Shown here: in pieces, positions 1 through 10,130 of the stretch
Layout: each line of letters opens with the position of its first letter
Numbering within the stretch: the first letter of the stretch is position 1
Origin: Metamycoplasma orale ATCC 23714
GTDB lineage: Bacteria; Bacillota_I; Bacilli_A; Mycoplasmatales; Metamycoplasmataceae
Length of the DNA stretch: 64,000 nucleotides
Reading direction: 5' to 3'
NCBI RefSeq assembly: GCF_000420105.1
Contig: NZ_ATUH01000002.1
Location: forward strand, 1-64,000
The notes under the pieces: generated by a model
Databases searched by the model: none
Told to the model about the DNA's origin: nothing
Seen by the model: only the letters and a program-made list of their open reading frames with translations
Made by a program: the position numbers and the translations under genes

Positions 1-300
1 ATTCAATATTCTTCTCAAGAATTTGTAAGTTTTATTAATTCTATTAATGGCGTTATATCAATGTCAAGAATAGGAAACTCACTGGATAATCGAGAAATTG
101 AATATTTCTTTTCTATATTAAAAACTGAAATTTTTCCGAACTTCTATCAAACCGTTAAAACACTTACTTTTATTGAATTAAAAAATAAAATAAAAGAATT
201 TATAGATTGGTATAATAATGAGAGATTTTTAAAAAAATTTAATTTAAAAACACCCCAAGAATTATGGGATGTTTACAACAACAAAAATTTTACAATTTAG
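1..300 (+). CDS. IS3/IS150-family transposase, 3' part (orfB)
   Basis: The reading frame is open from the window edge to a TAA at 298-300, so only the last 99 codons are seen. The segment SMSRIGNSLDN followed by EIEYFFSILKTE is the well-conserved end of the IS3-family (rve) integrase core. The Glu in EIEYFF matches the catalytic Glu of the DDE triad. The tail WYNNERF plus KTPQELW is typical of the same family. The two catalytic Asp residues lie outside the window, so I cannot say whether the element is intact. The visible part has no stop or frameshift. Confidence 0.85.
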   Translation: MQYSSQEFVSFINSINGVISMSRIGNSLDNREIEYFFSILKTEIFPNFYQTVKTLTFIELKNKIKEFIDWYNNERFLKKFNLKTPQELWDVYNNKNFTI

Positions 301-322
301 TCCAAAATTTTTGTCCTAGTTT
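1..322 (+). mobile_element. Right end of an IS3-type insertion sequence (partial)
   Basis: The transposase stop at 298-300 is followed at once by a short segment containing the half-palindrome AAAATTTTTGTCCTA, which is the usual place for the right terminal inverted repeat. The exact boundary (about 315-322) and any target-site duplication cannot be confirmed because the left end is outside the window. Confidence 0.5.
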
Positions 323-395
323 ATTGTTAACAAATTGTTAACTATTATGCTTCATATTAATAGTATAAATAATAAAACTAGTAAAATCTTATTTA

Positions 396-1118
396 TTAAA
401 TTTGTAATCTAAGAGGTAAAGATAAATATGCATCTTCAGATGAGCGGCCGCTTAGCGACATTCTTATTTCTACATCACAAGAAACAATTTGACTATTTTT
501 AATAGTTAAATTTAAATCAGACTTAAGTTTTAATCTAAATACTTTTTCTTCAAGAATTGGGGTTTTGGGTAAAAATTCTCAGTTTAATCTATGGCACAAA
601 ATATTAGATGTTTCGCCAATAAAATCTAGTTTTGGATGTATGTAACGCCCTTCATTCCAAAGCCTAAAACTTCTATCTCAACTATTTAAATCATTTAAGG
701 TTATATTAACGTCATTATTTATTTTATATAAAGATAAAACACTATTAGGAATTTCTACAAATAAATTTCTATCTTGTAGGTCAAATAGTGGATATAAAAA
801 ACTAGAATTATGATTATCTTTTAAATATTCAAGAGCTCTTTCTTTAGAATATCAAATTAATTTGAACCCCTTAATTTTGTCTTTATTTTGTTTATAAGTA
901 TTATTATTTTGTACAAATCAATGACCTTGTTGTATTTCAAGCGGAAAAATAAAATCTTTGTTGCCTAATGTTTTTGCAATTTTTAAAAAAGTGTTTTTTA
1001 TTTCTTTTTTAGTTCTTTCATTTTGTCTATATCAACAAGAATTAGGAAGTACACAAGAAGCTAATAATGCAGGTGTTACTAATAAGGGAAATGCTAGTAT
1101 TTTATTCATTTTTTTCAT
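396..1118 (-). CDS. Putative lipoprotein, 240 aa, unknown function
   Basis: The product starts with a lipoprotein signal: a short Lys-rich n-region, a hydrophobic stretch and the lipobox LLAS-C with the acylated Cys at about residue 22. The start is supported by AAAGGAG about 10 nt upstream. There is a second in-frame Met three codons on. UGA codons at WYSKE, WEF and similar places read as Trp. The mature part has no motif I recognise. It is predicted to be surface exposed and anchored by its lipid. It lies next to the insertion sequence and is the last gene on the minus strand here. A GC-rich patch holding a NotI site (444-451) lies in its last 20 codons. Confidence 0.75.
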
Positions 1119-1181
1119 GTTTAAATTTATCTCCTTTGCATAAGTCATTTTTTATTTATTATCACTATCACTTATATCTTA

Positions 1182-1187
1182 ATTATA
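1182..1187 (-). promoter_or_regulatory. -10 box for the 396-1118 lipoprotein gene
   Basis: Read on the minus strand the sequence is GGTATAAT, a consensus -10 hexamer 63 nt upstream of the ATG, which leaves a leader of about 55 nt that includes the AAAGGAG site. No clear -35 box is visible, as is common in mycoplasmas. Confidence 0.45.
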
Positions 1188-1337
1188 CCATTTATATCAC
1201 TGCATATATTGGAATGCCTTCATAAGCTAATGAATAAAATATTAATAATATGTTTTCATTTAGTTATTTTAATGTTCAATTTCAATTGTAATTTTTACTT
1301 CACTATTAATTTTTTTATAATAATTTTATTTAATAAA

Positions 1338-1380
1338 AAAGCACAACTCTTTTAACATATGTGTTAAGTGTTGTGCTTTG
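1338..1380 (-). terminator. Intrinsic terminator after the 1406-2794 operon
   Basis: AAAGCACAAC pairs with GTTGTGCTTT, with a further inner TTAACA/TGTTAA pairing and T/A tracts on both sides. The T-run on the minus strand follows the stop of the 334-aa gene. The hairpin could also stop plus-strand transcription. Confidence 0.75.
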
Positions 1381-1405
1381 TTTTGCAATATAATCTTTAG
1401 AATTT

Positions 1406-2410
1406 CTAAACAAAGATTACCTTTTTAGAATATTCTAAATATTTAGTTGTGTCATTAATATCATAACTAGACACAAAATAGTAATGTTTGTATTTTGTCT
1501 TCCCTATTTTTTTAAGTTGTGCACTCAATGCAATAGGTATATATTTAAATGTTAAAATTTCTGAGTCTTTATCATAAGATAAGTCCTTAATTATAATAGG
1601 ACAATTGTTGATTTTATTTTCACCTTTAATTAAGAAAATACTTTCAAAGATTTTAGCATAATTAATTAAATCATGTTCATCACTTAGCTTTTTAATAGCT
1701 GCTTCAAAATCTTCTTTTTTATCCTTGTTATAGTAAAAGAATTTATCTGAATATTCTTTAATTATTGCATCTAATTGTTTTTGTTCAGTTGAACCTATTG
1801 TATATTTTTCGCTCGGTTCCTTAAAATTAAGAAAAGTTAAATTTTCTAAAATAATATATTGTTCTCCGCCAACTTTACTTTTAAGTAAAACGTCCATATG
1901 AATAGAATTATTTAAAGTGTCCTCAATTATGTTATGAATTTCAAAACTAAATAATGAATCTTTCAAGTTTTTAAATCCTGCTTCTTTTAAATACTTATTA
2001 TTTATAGTTTTATCTAAAATTAAAGATTCATAAAATTCTTTTGCTGTAATATCAAAATTGTAATTTTTATTGTATTGAATATATTCTTTAATTTTATCTT
2101 CTGATAATAGTGGCGTACCCTTTCAAAATAAATAATCGTTCTTAGGCTTCTTTATCCCGTACACCACACCAAAAACTACTGCTATAGTACTAGCCGACAA
2201 TGTTCAAAATAAAATTGATTTAATTCTTTTTGTTTTTGTAGTTTTTACAGCAAACTTTTTAAATTCTTTTTTATCTTTATCTGTTATTTCGTTGATATGA
2301 TCTTCAAGCTCATAATTATTTTGATTTATTGTGTTTTCTTCATTATTGTCTACATTTTTATTTTCTTCATTATTTTCTTCAATAGTATTTTTATTTTTTT
2401 TATTTTTCAT
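1406..2410 (-). CDS. Membrane-anchored protein of unknown function, 334 aa, partner of EIIB-like gene
   Basis: The frame runs through two UGA-Trp codons near residues 69 and 96. The N-terminus (residues 1-65) is Asn/Glu/Lys-rich and looks disordered. One membrane segment follows at about 70-87. The remaining 245 residues are soluble and mixed alpha/beta in character, and I recognise no motif in them. The gene starts 6 nt after the stop of the small EIIB-like gene upstream, so the two are almost certainly co-transcribed. The stop is followed by a strong hairpin. A role linked to the EIIB-like protein is inference from position only. Confidence 0.7.
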
Positions 2411-2416
2411 TATTTC

Positions 2417-2794
2417 CTACTTTTTAATTTCTTTATTTATTAGATCATTTAAATATGGACAAATATTTCCCATAACTAAAGAAATACTTTTTGATTGTAA
2501 AGTAATGCCAGTAATTTGTTTAAAAGCTTTGATTTTTTCAATATCAACTAATTCTTTGTCCTTAAAGTCTAATTTAATAATTTTATTTGTGCTAGTACTA
2601 TTAGTAATGTTTTCAAAACCACCAAACATACTAATAAAATCATTTAAATTAAAATCTAGTTTATTTGTTGTTGATAAGTGATCTTTTTCTTTTGTTTGTT
2701 TATATTTTTTCTTTCAATATAACAAAATTAAACCAAAGGTAATAATAATTAAAAAAATGTAACATGCTTTTTGTTTTTTTGTCATTGAGTTCAT
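2417..2794 (-). CDS. EIIB(Glc)-like protein with N-terminal membrane anchor, phospho-Cys lost
   Basis: This is a 125-aa protein with one membrane segment at residues 11-27, then a basic stretch, then an EIIB-like domain from about residue 50. The run MFGGFENIT followed by DKELVDIEKIKAF and a C-terminal LNDLI.KEI pattern aligns with the glucose-type PTS EIIB domain (GGKENI..., VD..KLKAL, NLK.EI). In active EIIB the Cys in CITRLR takes the phosphate from EIIA. Here that place is Thr69 in a TSTNKI context and the neighbouring Arg residues are gone, so phosphotransfer is not expected. Stand-alone EIIB-like proteins of this size are known in mycoplasmas (MG129/MPN268 type). A GGAG site precedes the ATG at 2794. 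Confidence 0.6.
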
Positions 2795-2842
2795 AATTTA
2801 ATCTCCAAAGTAACTATTTTAAATTATTAATATAAATTGAAT

Positions 2843-2848
2843 TATAAT
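2843..2848 (+). promoter_or_regulatory. -10 box for trpS-thrS
   Basis: There is a TATAAT 55 nt before the trpS ATG, in the divergent gap. A leader of about 50 nt with an AAGGA site follows. No convincing -35 box is seen. Confidence 0.4.
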
Positions 2849-2903
2849 TAATAAATTATATTATATATTTCATTTTTACTAATACAATCAAGGATATTTA
2901 ATT

Positions 2904-3917
2904 ATGGAACAAAACAAAAAAAGATTAATTAGTGGTATTACTTCTACAGGAAAATTAACACTTGCTAATTATATTGGCGCAATTAAAAATATGGTTCAAC
3001 TTCAAGATAAATACGAAAGTTATATTTTTATTGCTGATTTACACGCACTAACTTTACCTATCGAACCTAAAGTCTTAGAAGAAAATAGAAAAAATATTTT
3101 TGCTCTTTATTTAGCTTGCGGTATCGATTTAAATAAAACTACCTTATTTTTTCAATCAGATGTTATGGCTCATGGATTAATGAATTGATTAGTATTAACT
3201 TCAACAACAATTGGTGAACTTTCAAGAATGACGCAATTCAAAGATAAGTCACAAAAAATAAAATCTCCTAATGGTATGGATACAATTCCTTCTGGTTTAT
3301 TAATGTATCCTACATTAATGGTAGCTGATATATTATTATATAATGCTGATATTATTCCAGTAGGTATCGATCAAAAACAACATGTTGAACTTACTCGTAA
3401 TATTGCACAAAGATTAAATAATAAATATAAATTAGACTTTAAACTGCCTGAACCATTTATTCCTAAAGTAGGCGCTAAAATTATGTCATTAGTAGACCCA
3501 ACTAAAAAAATGTCAAAATCAGACCAAAACGAAAAAGCTTCAATTTACTTATTAGATGACCCTGAAGTTGCATATAAGAAAATACTTAAAGCAGTAACAG
3601 ATTCAGAAAATAAAATTTACATTAGCGAAGATAAGCCAGGAATTACGAATTTATTAACTATTTATAGTGCACTTAAAAATATTTCGTTAGAAGAAAGTGA
3701 AAAACTATTTAATGATAAAAATTACGGAGAATTAAAAATTGCTGTAGCAGAAGTTGTTAAAGAATTTTTAATTGATATACAAAATAAATATAAAATATAC
3801 TATGACCAAGTATTTAAATTAAAAGACAAAGGTGCTAAAAAAGCTAGTGAAGTTGCTAACAAACAACTTACAAAACTTATGAAAGGTATGGGATTAAACA
3901 ATGAAAGCAAATTCTAA
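2904..3917 (+). CDS. trpS: Tryptophan--tRNA ligase
   Basis: TrpRS is a class I synthetase that activates Trp with ATP and charges tRNA-Trp. In this organism it must supply both UGG- and UGA-reading tRNAs. The product is 337 aa, normal for the family. The HIGH-type signature is TSTGKLTLANYIG at residues 13-25 and the KMSKS loop is at 202-206. One UGA-Trp codon sits at residue 96. AAGGA lies about 10 nt before the ATG. The 3' end overlaps the start of thrS by 17 nt in another frame, which points to coupled translation. It is divergent from the EIIB-like operon across a 109-nt AT-rich gap. Confidence 0.97.
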
Positions 3918-5640
3918 ATTAAATCACTCAACAAGCCATCTATTAGCTGCAGCTATTTTAAAATTATATCCAGACACTAAATTAGCAATTGGACCTGCAA
4001 TAGATGAAGGCTTTTATTATGATTTTGAATTTTCAAATCCAATTTTAGAAAGCGATTTACCTAAAATTGAAAAAATGATGCAAAAAATTGCAATTCAAGG
4101 TTATGAAGTTAAACTAATGGAAAACTATAAATATGATTTTAAAAATCAACCATATAAAAAAGAACTATATGATGAATTTAGTAAAGAAAATAAAAACATA
4201 ACTTATTATGGATTTGTTCATCCAAAAACTAAAGAAAATATTTTTACTGATTTATGTAGCGGTAATCATATTGAAAATACTAAAGAAATTAAACACTTTA
4301 AATTACTTTCTTTAGCCGGTGCTTATTGAAGAGGCGATTCAAAAAACAAAATGTTAACTAGAATCTATGGTACATGTTGAGAAACCGAAAAAGAACTTAA
4401 TGAATATCTAGAAATTTTAAAAGAAAGAAAAGAAAGAGATCACCGTAAAATAGGAAAAGAATTAGGTATTTTTGCATTTAACAATTTATGTGGACAAGGA
4501 TTTCCTATTTGATTAGAAGATGGAATGAAAATTCACAACGCCATTCGTGACTATGTTTTAAAACTAGACAAGAAATTTGGATTCACTGAAGTTTTAACCC
4601 CACATTTTGGTGAAAAGAAACTTTATGAAATTAGTGGACACTGAGATCACTATCAAGATACAATGTTTAAACCTATTCAAATGGATAATGAACTTCTAAT
4701 AGGGCGTCCAATGACTTGCCCTCACCATATTATGTTATATAGTGCAACTAGAAGATCATACCGTGATTTACCTATAAGATATTCAGAACAATCTAGATTA
4801 TATAGATATGAAAAATCTGGTGCTTTAAGTGGACTAGAAAGAGTTAGATCTATGGATTTAACTGAAGGCCATGTATTTGTTAGACCAGATCAAATAAAAG
4901 ATGAATTTAAACACTTATACAAAATGATTGTTCAAGCTTTAAAAGACTTTAATATTCAAATTGATCATGTTTCACTTTCATTAAGAGATCCTAACGATAC
5001 AGAAAAATTCTTTAAAAATGATGAAATGTGAAATAAAGCTGAAGCGGATTTAAGAGAAGTTCTTAATGAACTTAAAATTGAATATAAAGAATTTATTGGT
5101 GAGGCTGCATTCTATGGACCTAAAGCAGACTTTCAAGTTAAAACAGCTTTAAACAAAATTATTACCATGTCTACATTACAACTTGACTTCTTACTCCCAA
5201 ATAAATTTGATATTAAATTTGTTGATGACAAAGAAAATCAATGCACACCAGTTTTAATTCATAGAGGACTAATTGGAACTTATGAAAGATTTATAGCAAC
5301 ATTACTTGAACAAACTAAAGGTGTTTTACCTTATTGACTTTCGCCAAGGCAAGTAACTATAATTCCAGTAAGTGAAGAACAAAATGCTTATTGTCAAAAA
5401 CTTTATGATGAATTCTTAGATCTTGATATTAATGTTAATATTGATTTAAGAAATGAAAGAATTAATAAAAAGATTAGGGATGCTCAATTACTTAAAACTA
5501 AGTTCTTAGTTATTATTGGTAAAAACGAGGTTGAAAATAAACTTCTTTCAGTTAGACAATATGGTTCAGAAGATACTACTGAATATACAAAAGCTAAATT
5601 CTTAAAAGAATTAGCAACACTAAAAAAATCTCTTAAATAA
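3901..5640 (+). CDS. thrS: Threonine--tRNA ligase, lacking TGS domain
   Basis: This class II synthetase charges tRNA-Thr. The product is 579 aa against about 640 in Bacillus or E. coli. The difference is the absent N-terminal TGS domain: the protein begins directly in the editing domain. The editing residues are present (HSTSH at 9-13 and CSGNH at 119-123), so removal of mischarged Ser should still work. The catalytic core has the Zn-binding MTCPHH (Cys273), a class II motif 3 near 454-466 ([12 protein letters not shown]) and the C-terminal anticodon-binding domain. Several UGA codons read as Trp. The start overlaps trpS by 17 nt. Confidence 0.96.
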
Positions 5641-5651
5641 AAAGTTAAAAC

Positions 5652-5684
5652 AAAAATGCAACATTTCTTAGTTGCATTTTTTCT
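5652..5684 (+). terminator. Intrinsic terminator after trpS-thrS
   Basis: AAAAATGCAAC pairs with GTTGCATTTTT around a short AT loop and is followed by TTC/TTTTT. It begins 12 nt after the thrS stop. With A and T tracts on both sides it could also serve the convergent minus-strand operon that ends at 5687. Confidence 0.8.
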
Positions 5685-5686
5685 TT

Positions 5687-6220
5687 TTAATTATCGCTTT
5701 TACTTTGTTGTTTAGTTATTAAAAATTGTTTTCTTTCATTATGAATTAATATACAATAAAATGCTATTTGATATATTGTTAATAATGTAGATATTGAACT
5801 AATAAAGAAAATAGTACGGTTAGAGTTTCATATTAGATCAATTAGCTTTTCAATATAATATCTTTTTTCAGCTGCATATAATCCTATTTGTCATACAGTG
5901 ATTAAAATGTGAGCAACAATAATAACAACTAAAATTAAAACAACATTAATAATGTTAATTGAATAAACAACTTTCTCTTTTATATTAAGTGATTTTTTAG
6001 TTGACAAATATTTTTTAAATCTAAAAAGAAAAATTATTAAAATAATTAACAATATTCAACAAATTATATTAAAGGTAATTTCAATATATCTAAATTCTTT
6101 ATGTTCATTACTAAATAATGGGTTATAACTATATAATACTGCGAATAATTCAAATAATATTACTCAAAAAGTTAAAAATGATACAAAAATAATATTGTTT
6201 TTTATTTGTTTATTATTCAT
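5687..6220 (-). CDS. Four-helix integral membrane protein, 177 aa, unknown
   Basis: This product has about four hydrophobic segments (near residues 11-31, 49-68, 87-110 and 137-158), short loops and a basic, polar C-terminal tail. UGA codons read as Trp at four places. I know no family for it. The start codon lies 8 nt after the stop of the 40-aa gene upstream and has a weak TAGGAAA site. It is the third and last gene of an operon headed by a secreted cysteine peptidase, so it may act in its export, anchoring or control, or protect the cell from it. That role is inference from position. Confidence 0.7.
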
Positions 6221-6228
6221 AATTTTTC

Positions 6229-6351
6229 CTACATTTGAATTTTTGGAGCAATGAAGTTAAAAAGGCTTTCGGTAAAAATACATATTAAAATAAACGCAAG
6301 TACAGTTAAAATAATTGCAATAATTAAAATTGCTATCTTTCCTTTTTTCAT
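6229..6351 (-). CDS. Small single-pass membrane protein, 40 aa
   Basis: The product has a Met-Lys-Lys-Gly start, one hydrophobic helix (about residues 6-27) and a short tail ending in TAG. It is too short for most gene callers, but the start has a good AAAAGGAG site about 12 nt upstream, located inside the last codons of the peptidase gene, and its ATG is 1 nt from that gene's TAA. Tight packing on both sides argues that it is translated. Its function is unknown. Confidence 0.6.
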   Translation of the reverse strand: MKKGKIAILIIAIILTVLAFILICIFTESLFNFIAPKIQM

Positions 6352-6352
6352 A

Positions 6353-7714
6353 TTATTTAATGAACTCCTTTTCTTTCAAAATATTATCTATTTCAATACC
6401 TGTATATAATTTATCATTATAATTAAAATATTTAATTAAATTTTTTCCTCACTTATGGTTAATTGCAAAATTTGAATCTCATCTATATCCTCTGGAACAT
6501 TTTACGATAACTTGGTTATATTCATCATCCCAACCGAAATTGCATAAAAATCTCCCATCATTATAAACACCATATGCAACTATAGCATGACCACCTTTTT
6601 CTTTACTACTATATTCGCTATATAAGCCTGCTAGTGTTGTTGGAATATTATATTCATTAATAATATCTCAAGGTCTGCCAATTACACCGTTATTGCCTCA
6701 ATAAGAATAATTAATTTGTGACTTTTTTCACTTGTTATAAAGAATTGATTCGGATATATATTTATAATTTCATCATTCTCCAGTTCCATTAGCAAATCAA
6801 GTTTTTTGGTATAAATATTTTAAAAAATTTGAGTTTAATTCAGGACTAACAAAATTACTAATATAATAAGCCAAATTATTTTCATTAATATGTAAAAAAT
6901 ACTTGCTTTTTAATATAAATTCTTTTTCATATTCATCAAAATACCCAGCACCTTTAAAATATTCATTATATAATAAAAGCATTGTGACTGCAACATATCC
7001 ACAAATTCCTCCATTACTTTTTTGCAAATATTTCTCTTTATAATATGGTTTAAATTGTTTATAATAATGAAACTTTTCATCATCATCTTCATTATAAGAA
7101 TTATTTCTAGAATTAAGCCCAAAATTTTTGAAATCTGAAGACTTAAACCATCAAGAATAAGGTACTTCCTTATCTGCATAAACTAAACCATTTTTCATTT
7201 GATTAATTTGATATTTGCCAAAATTATCTTTTATGGCATTTTTGACATTTAAATAATCACTATATTTAAAGTTTTTATATTTTTCTATATCTTTAATTTT
7301 TTCTCAATCTGTTCTTTTGCGGTCACCTGAAATAGTTTTATCCCTTGTTGAAGACTTAATTATTTCTATTTTTCCAATTTGGTTATATTTCAAAATTTTA
7401 TTTGCATATTTTTGTTCTCAACTTTTATTTGGATTTACTTCAACTATTCTTTTAATTTCGCTATCTAATATTGAATAACCCTTATCGTTATTAAATCAAT
7501 ACATTTTGCCCTTTGAAACAATACCACCACTAATAAAATTTTTGTGAGTAATTACAACATCTTGTTTTCCTGTTAATTTTATATAATCATATAAAACATA
7601 TTTCTCATCTTTATCATCTTCACTTTCAAAATCAATTTTTGCTGAAATTAATGTTGTTGACAACGCTGATAAAACCAAAGGTGATGCCAAATACCAAAAT
7701 TTAAATTTTTTCAC
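6353..7714 (-). CDS. Secreted papain-like cysteine peptidase, 453 aa
   Basis: The N-terminus is a signal peptide (Lys-rich start, hydrophobic core, Ser/Thr/Ala end near residue 25) without a lipobox Cys. The catalytic region shows GGICGYVAV with the presumed nucleophile Cys238, GGHAIVAYG with the presumed His376, and a CNFGWDDEY stretch shortly after, in the order Cys-His-Asn/Asp of the papain clan. I recognise the pattern from proteins called putative cysteine peptidase in mycoplasmas, but cannot name a MEROPS family. The start is GTG at 7714, chosen because AGGAGGAG lies about 10 nt upstream; no ATG fits. Residues 26-220 may form a propeptide. It heads a three-gene operon with two small membrane proteins. 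Confidence 0.75.
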
Positions 7715-7847
7715 TTTTATACTCCTCCTATACTATTAATTATATCACATACAACATCTAACAATACTGAATAGAATCTTTAGGATATTTCCAATATTAA
7801 ATTAATATTTATACATTTGAAAACCTTTAAAGTAAAAATAATTAAAC

Positions 7848-7882
7848 AAAAAATGTAACTACTACATTGCGTTACATTTTTT
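7848..7882 (-). terminator. Intrinsic terminator after ftsH
   Basis: AAAAAATGTAAC pairs with GTTACATTTTTT across a short loop, just beyond the ftsH stop at 7888. The T-run is on the minus strand. Confidence 0.8.
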
Positions 7883-7887
7883 AATAA

Positions 7888-10089
7888 TTAGTTGGTTGAA
7901 GAATTGCCTTTATTATCATCAGATTTTTTTGTTGTTTTTGATTTAGATTTTTCTTCCAATTCTTTTTCTTGTTTTTTAAGATCGTCTTTATATTTATCTT
8001 CTGAAACAACTTTTTGACCAGCAACTTCATTAAATAAAGTTTCAAAATCTACTTTCGGAATTTCTTTTTTTAATTCGGTTTTATCCTTAGAAATTTCTTC
8101 GGGTAATTTCATATACTTCGCGATATAGTCGATTTCTTCCGCTGTAATCGTTTCATTTATAATAAGTGCATCTTTTATCAACTCTAATAAATCTTGATTT
8201 TCTGTAATGATTTTATGTGCTTTAAGTTCAGCTGCTAAAATAATTTTTCTAACTTCAATATCAATTTCTTGAGCAGTTTGTGAAGAGAAAGAAGCATTCT
8301 TCATGTAGTCTCTTCCTAAGAAAGGAGTGTCTGTATCTTCTTCATATTTAATTGGACCTAAGTTTGACATACCTCATTCAGTAACCATTTTTCTTGCAAT
8401 TCTAGTTGCTTTTGCGATGTCATCACTAGCTCCTGTTGATACATTATCTTTACCATAAATAATAGCTTCAGCAACTCTACCACCCATAAATGAAGTGATC
8501 ATTGCCATAAGTTCAACTTTAGATCTATTGTATTTTTCTTCTTCAGGAAGCATTAAGTTATATCCGCCAGCTTGTCCTCTAGGAATAATTGTAATCTTTT
8601 GAACTTTATTACCACCAGCTATTTTAATACCAACAACAGCGTGTCCCGCTTCGTGATAAGCAACTGCAATATTTTCTTTTTCAGAAATAGCTCTAGATTT
8701 TTTAGCAGGTCCAGCCATAACTCTATCAATAGCTTCATCAATTTGTGCTAATGTAATTAATTTAGTATTTTCTCTTACTGATAATAATGTAGCTTCATTA
8801 ATTACGTTTTCAAGTTGAGCTCCAGAAAAACCTGGTGTTCTTCTTGCTATTAAATTAAATTTAACATTAGGATCTATTCTTTTACCTTTTGCATGCAATT
8901 TAAGAATTTCTTCTCTTTCTTTTATATCAGGCAATGAAACAGTAATAATTCTATCAAATCTACCAGGTCTTAATAAAGCTGGGTCAAGAACGTCAGTTCT
9001 ATTTGTTGCAGCCATTATTAAGATTCCACTATTTTCTTTGATACCATCCATTTCAACAAGTAATTGGTTTAAGGTTTGTTCTCTTTCATCATTTCCACCA
9101 CCAATACCTGCACCACGTGAACGCCCAACTGCATCTAGTTCATCAATAAAAATAATTGCGGGTGCATTTTGTCTAGCTTCTTCAAACATATCACGAACTC
9201 TTTTTGCTCCAAGTCCAACAAACATTTCAACAAAGTTTGATGCTGATATAAAGAAGAAAGGAACATTTGCTTCACCAGCTGTTGCTTTTGCTATTAAGGT
9301 TTTACCTGTACCTGGAGGACCACCTAGTAAAATTCCTTTAGGAATTCTTGCTCCTGCTCCTGAATATTTTTTAGGGTTTTTTAAGTAATCTACAAGTTCT
9401 CAAACTTCTTCTTTAACTTCTTCATTCCCTGCTATGTCTTTAAATTTCTTGTCAGTATAAACTCTTTGAGCTAAAGATTTTTTGCTTAACATTCCACCTT
9501 CGCCCATCATGCCTGTCCTTGAATATGCAGCAAATATTGCATATAAAATAAGAATACTTATCATAATAGGTATTAATGTAGTTATTACTGATTTAATTTT
9601 ATCTCATAATGAAACTGTTGGAACTCCAACTACATTAAAGGTACCATCAACTATTCCATTTTGTCCAACTTTAAATACATTAGAATAAGTGTCTTTAAAA
9701 TCCAATAATTTCATTGATGAAATAGTTTGTGAACTTGCATTAGTCATAAATGCAAATTCTTTAATATCAGTATCTGAACCTCCAGTTTGTCCATTTAATC
9801 CATATCAAACTTTAGTAGACGCACTAAAAATAGTCGAAATAGTATTTGTATAAGGATCATGTGTGATTGACTTAATATGAATACTACTTGTTGTTTTATT
9901 TGCTTCATCTAATACACTTTTGTAAAACATGATATCTTTAGATTCTAATGTTCTACTAGAATCAATTAAATGTTTTATAGTAACAATAGAAATCATTAGA
10001 ATGATTACACCAAAAAAGATAATTAATAATCATCAAATATTAAAACGTCTTCTAGGTGTACTTGGTTTATTGTCATTATTATTTGGCAT
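7888..10089 (-). CDS. ftsH: ATP-dependent zinc metalloprotease FtsH
   Basis: FtsH is a membrane-bound hexameric AAA+ protease that degrades misfolded membrane and selected soluble proteins. The product is 733 aa. There are two membrane segments (about 18-38 and 170-195) around an extracytoplasmic part that is longer than in many bacteria. Next come the AAA module with Walker [10 protein letters not shown] (near 258-266), Walker [12 protein letters not shown] and the SRH region, and the M41 peptidase site HEAGH (near 478-482). The C-terminal tail is Lys/Glu/Asp-rich. The start at 10089 follows AAAAGGGGGAAAA. It lies 41 nt after tilS, the classic tilS-ftsH order. UGA-Trp codons occur in the transmembrane region and in the peptidase domain. 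Confidence 0.96.
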
Positions 10090-10130
10090 TTTTCCCCCTT
10101 TTGATTTATTAATTATAATATAAAAGTAAT

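Noticed and set aside
6910-7179. Minus-strand frame of 89 codons inside the cysteine peptidase
   Set aside because: It overlaps the peptidase in another frame, which has catalytic motifs and a strong start site.
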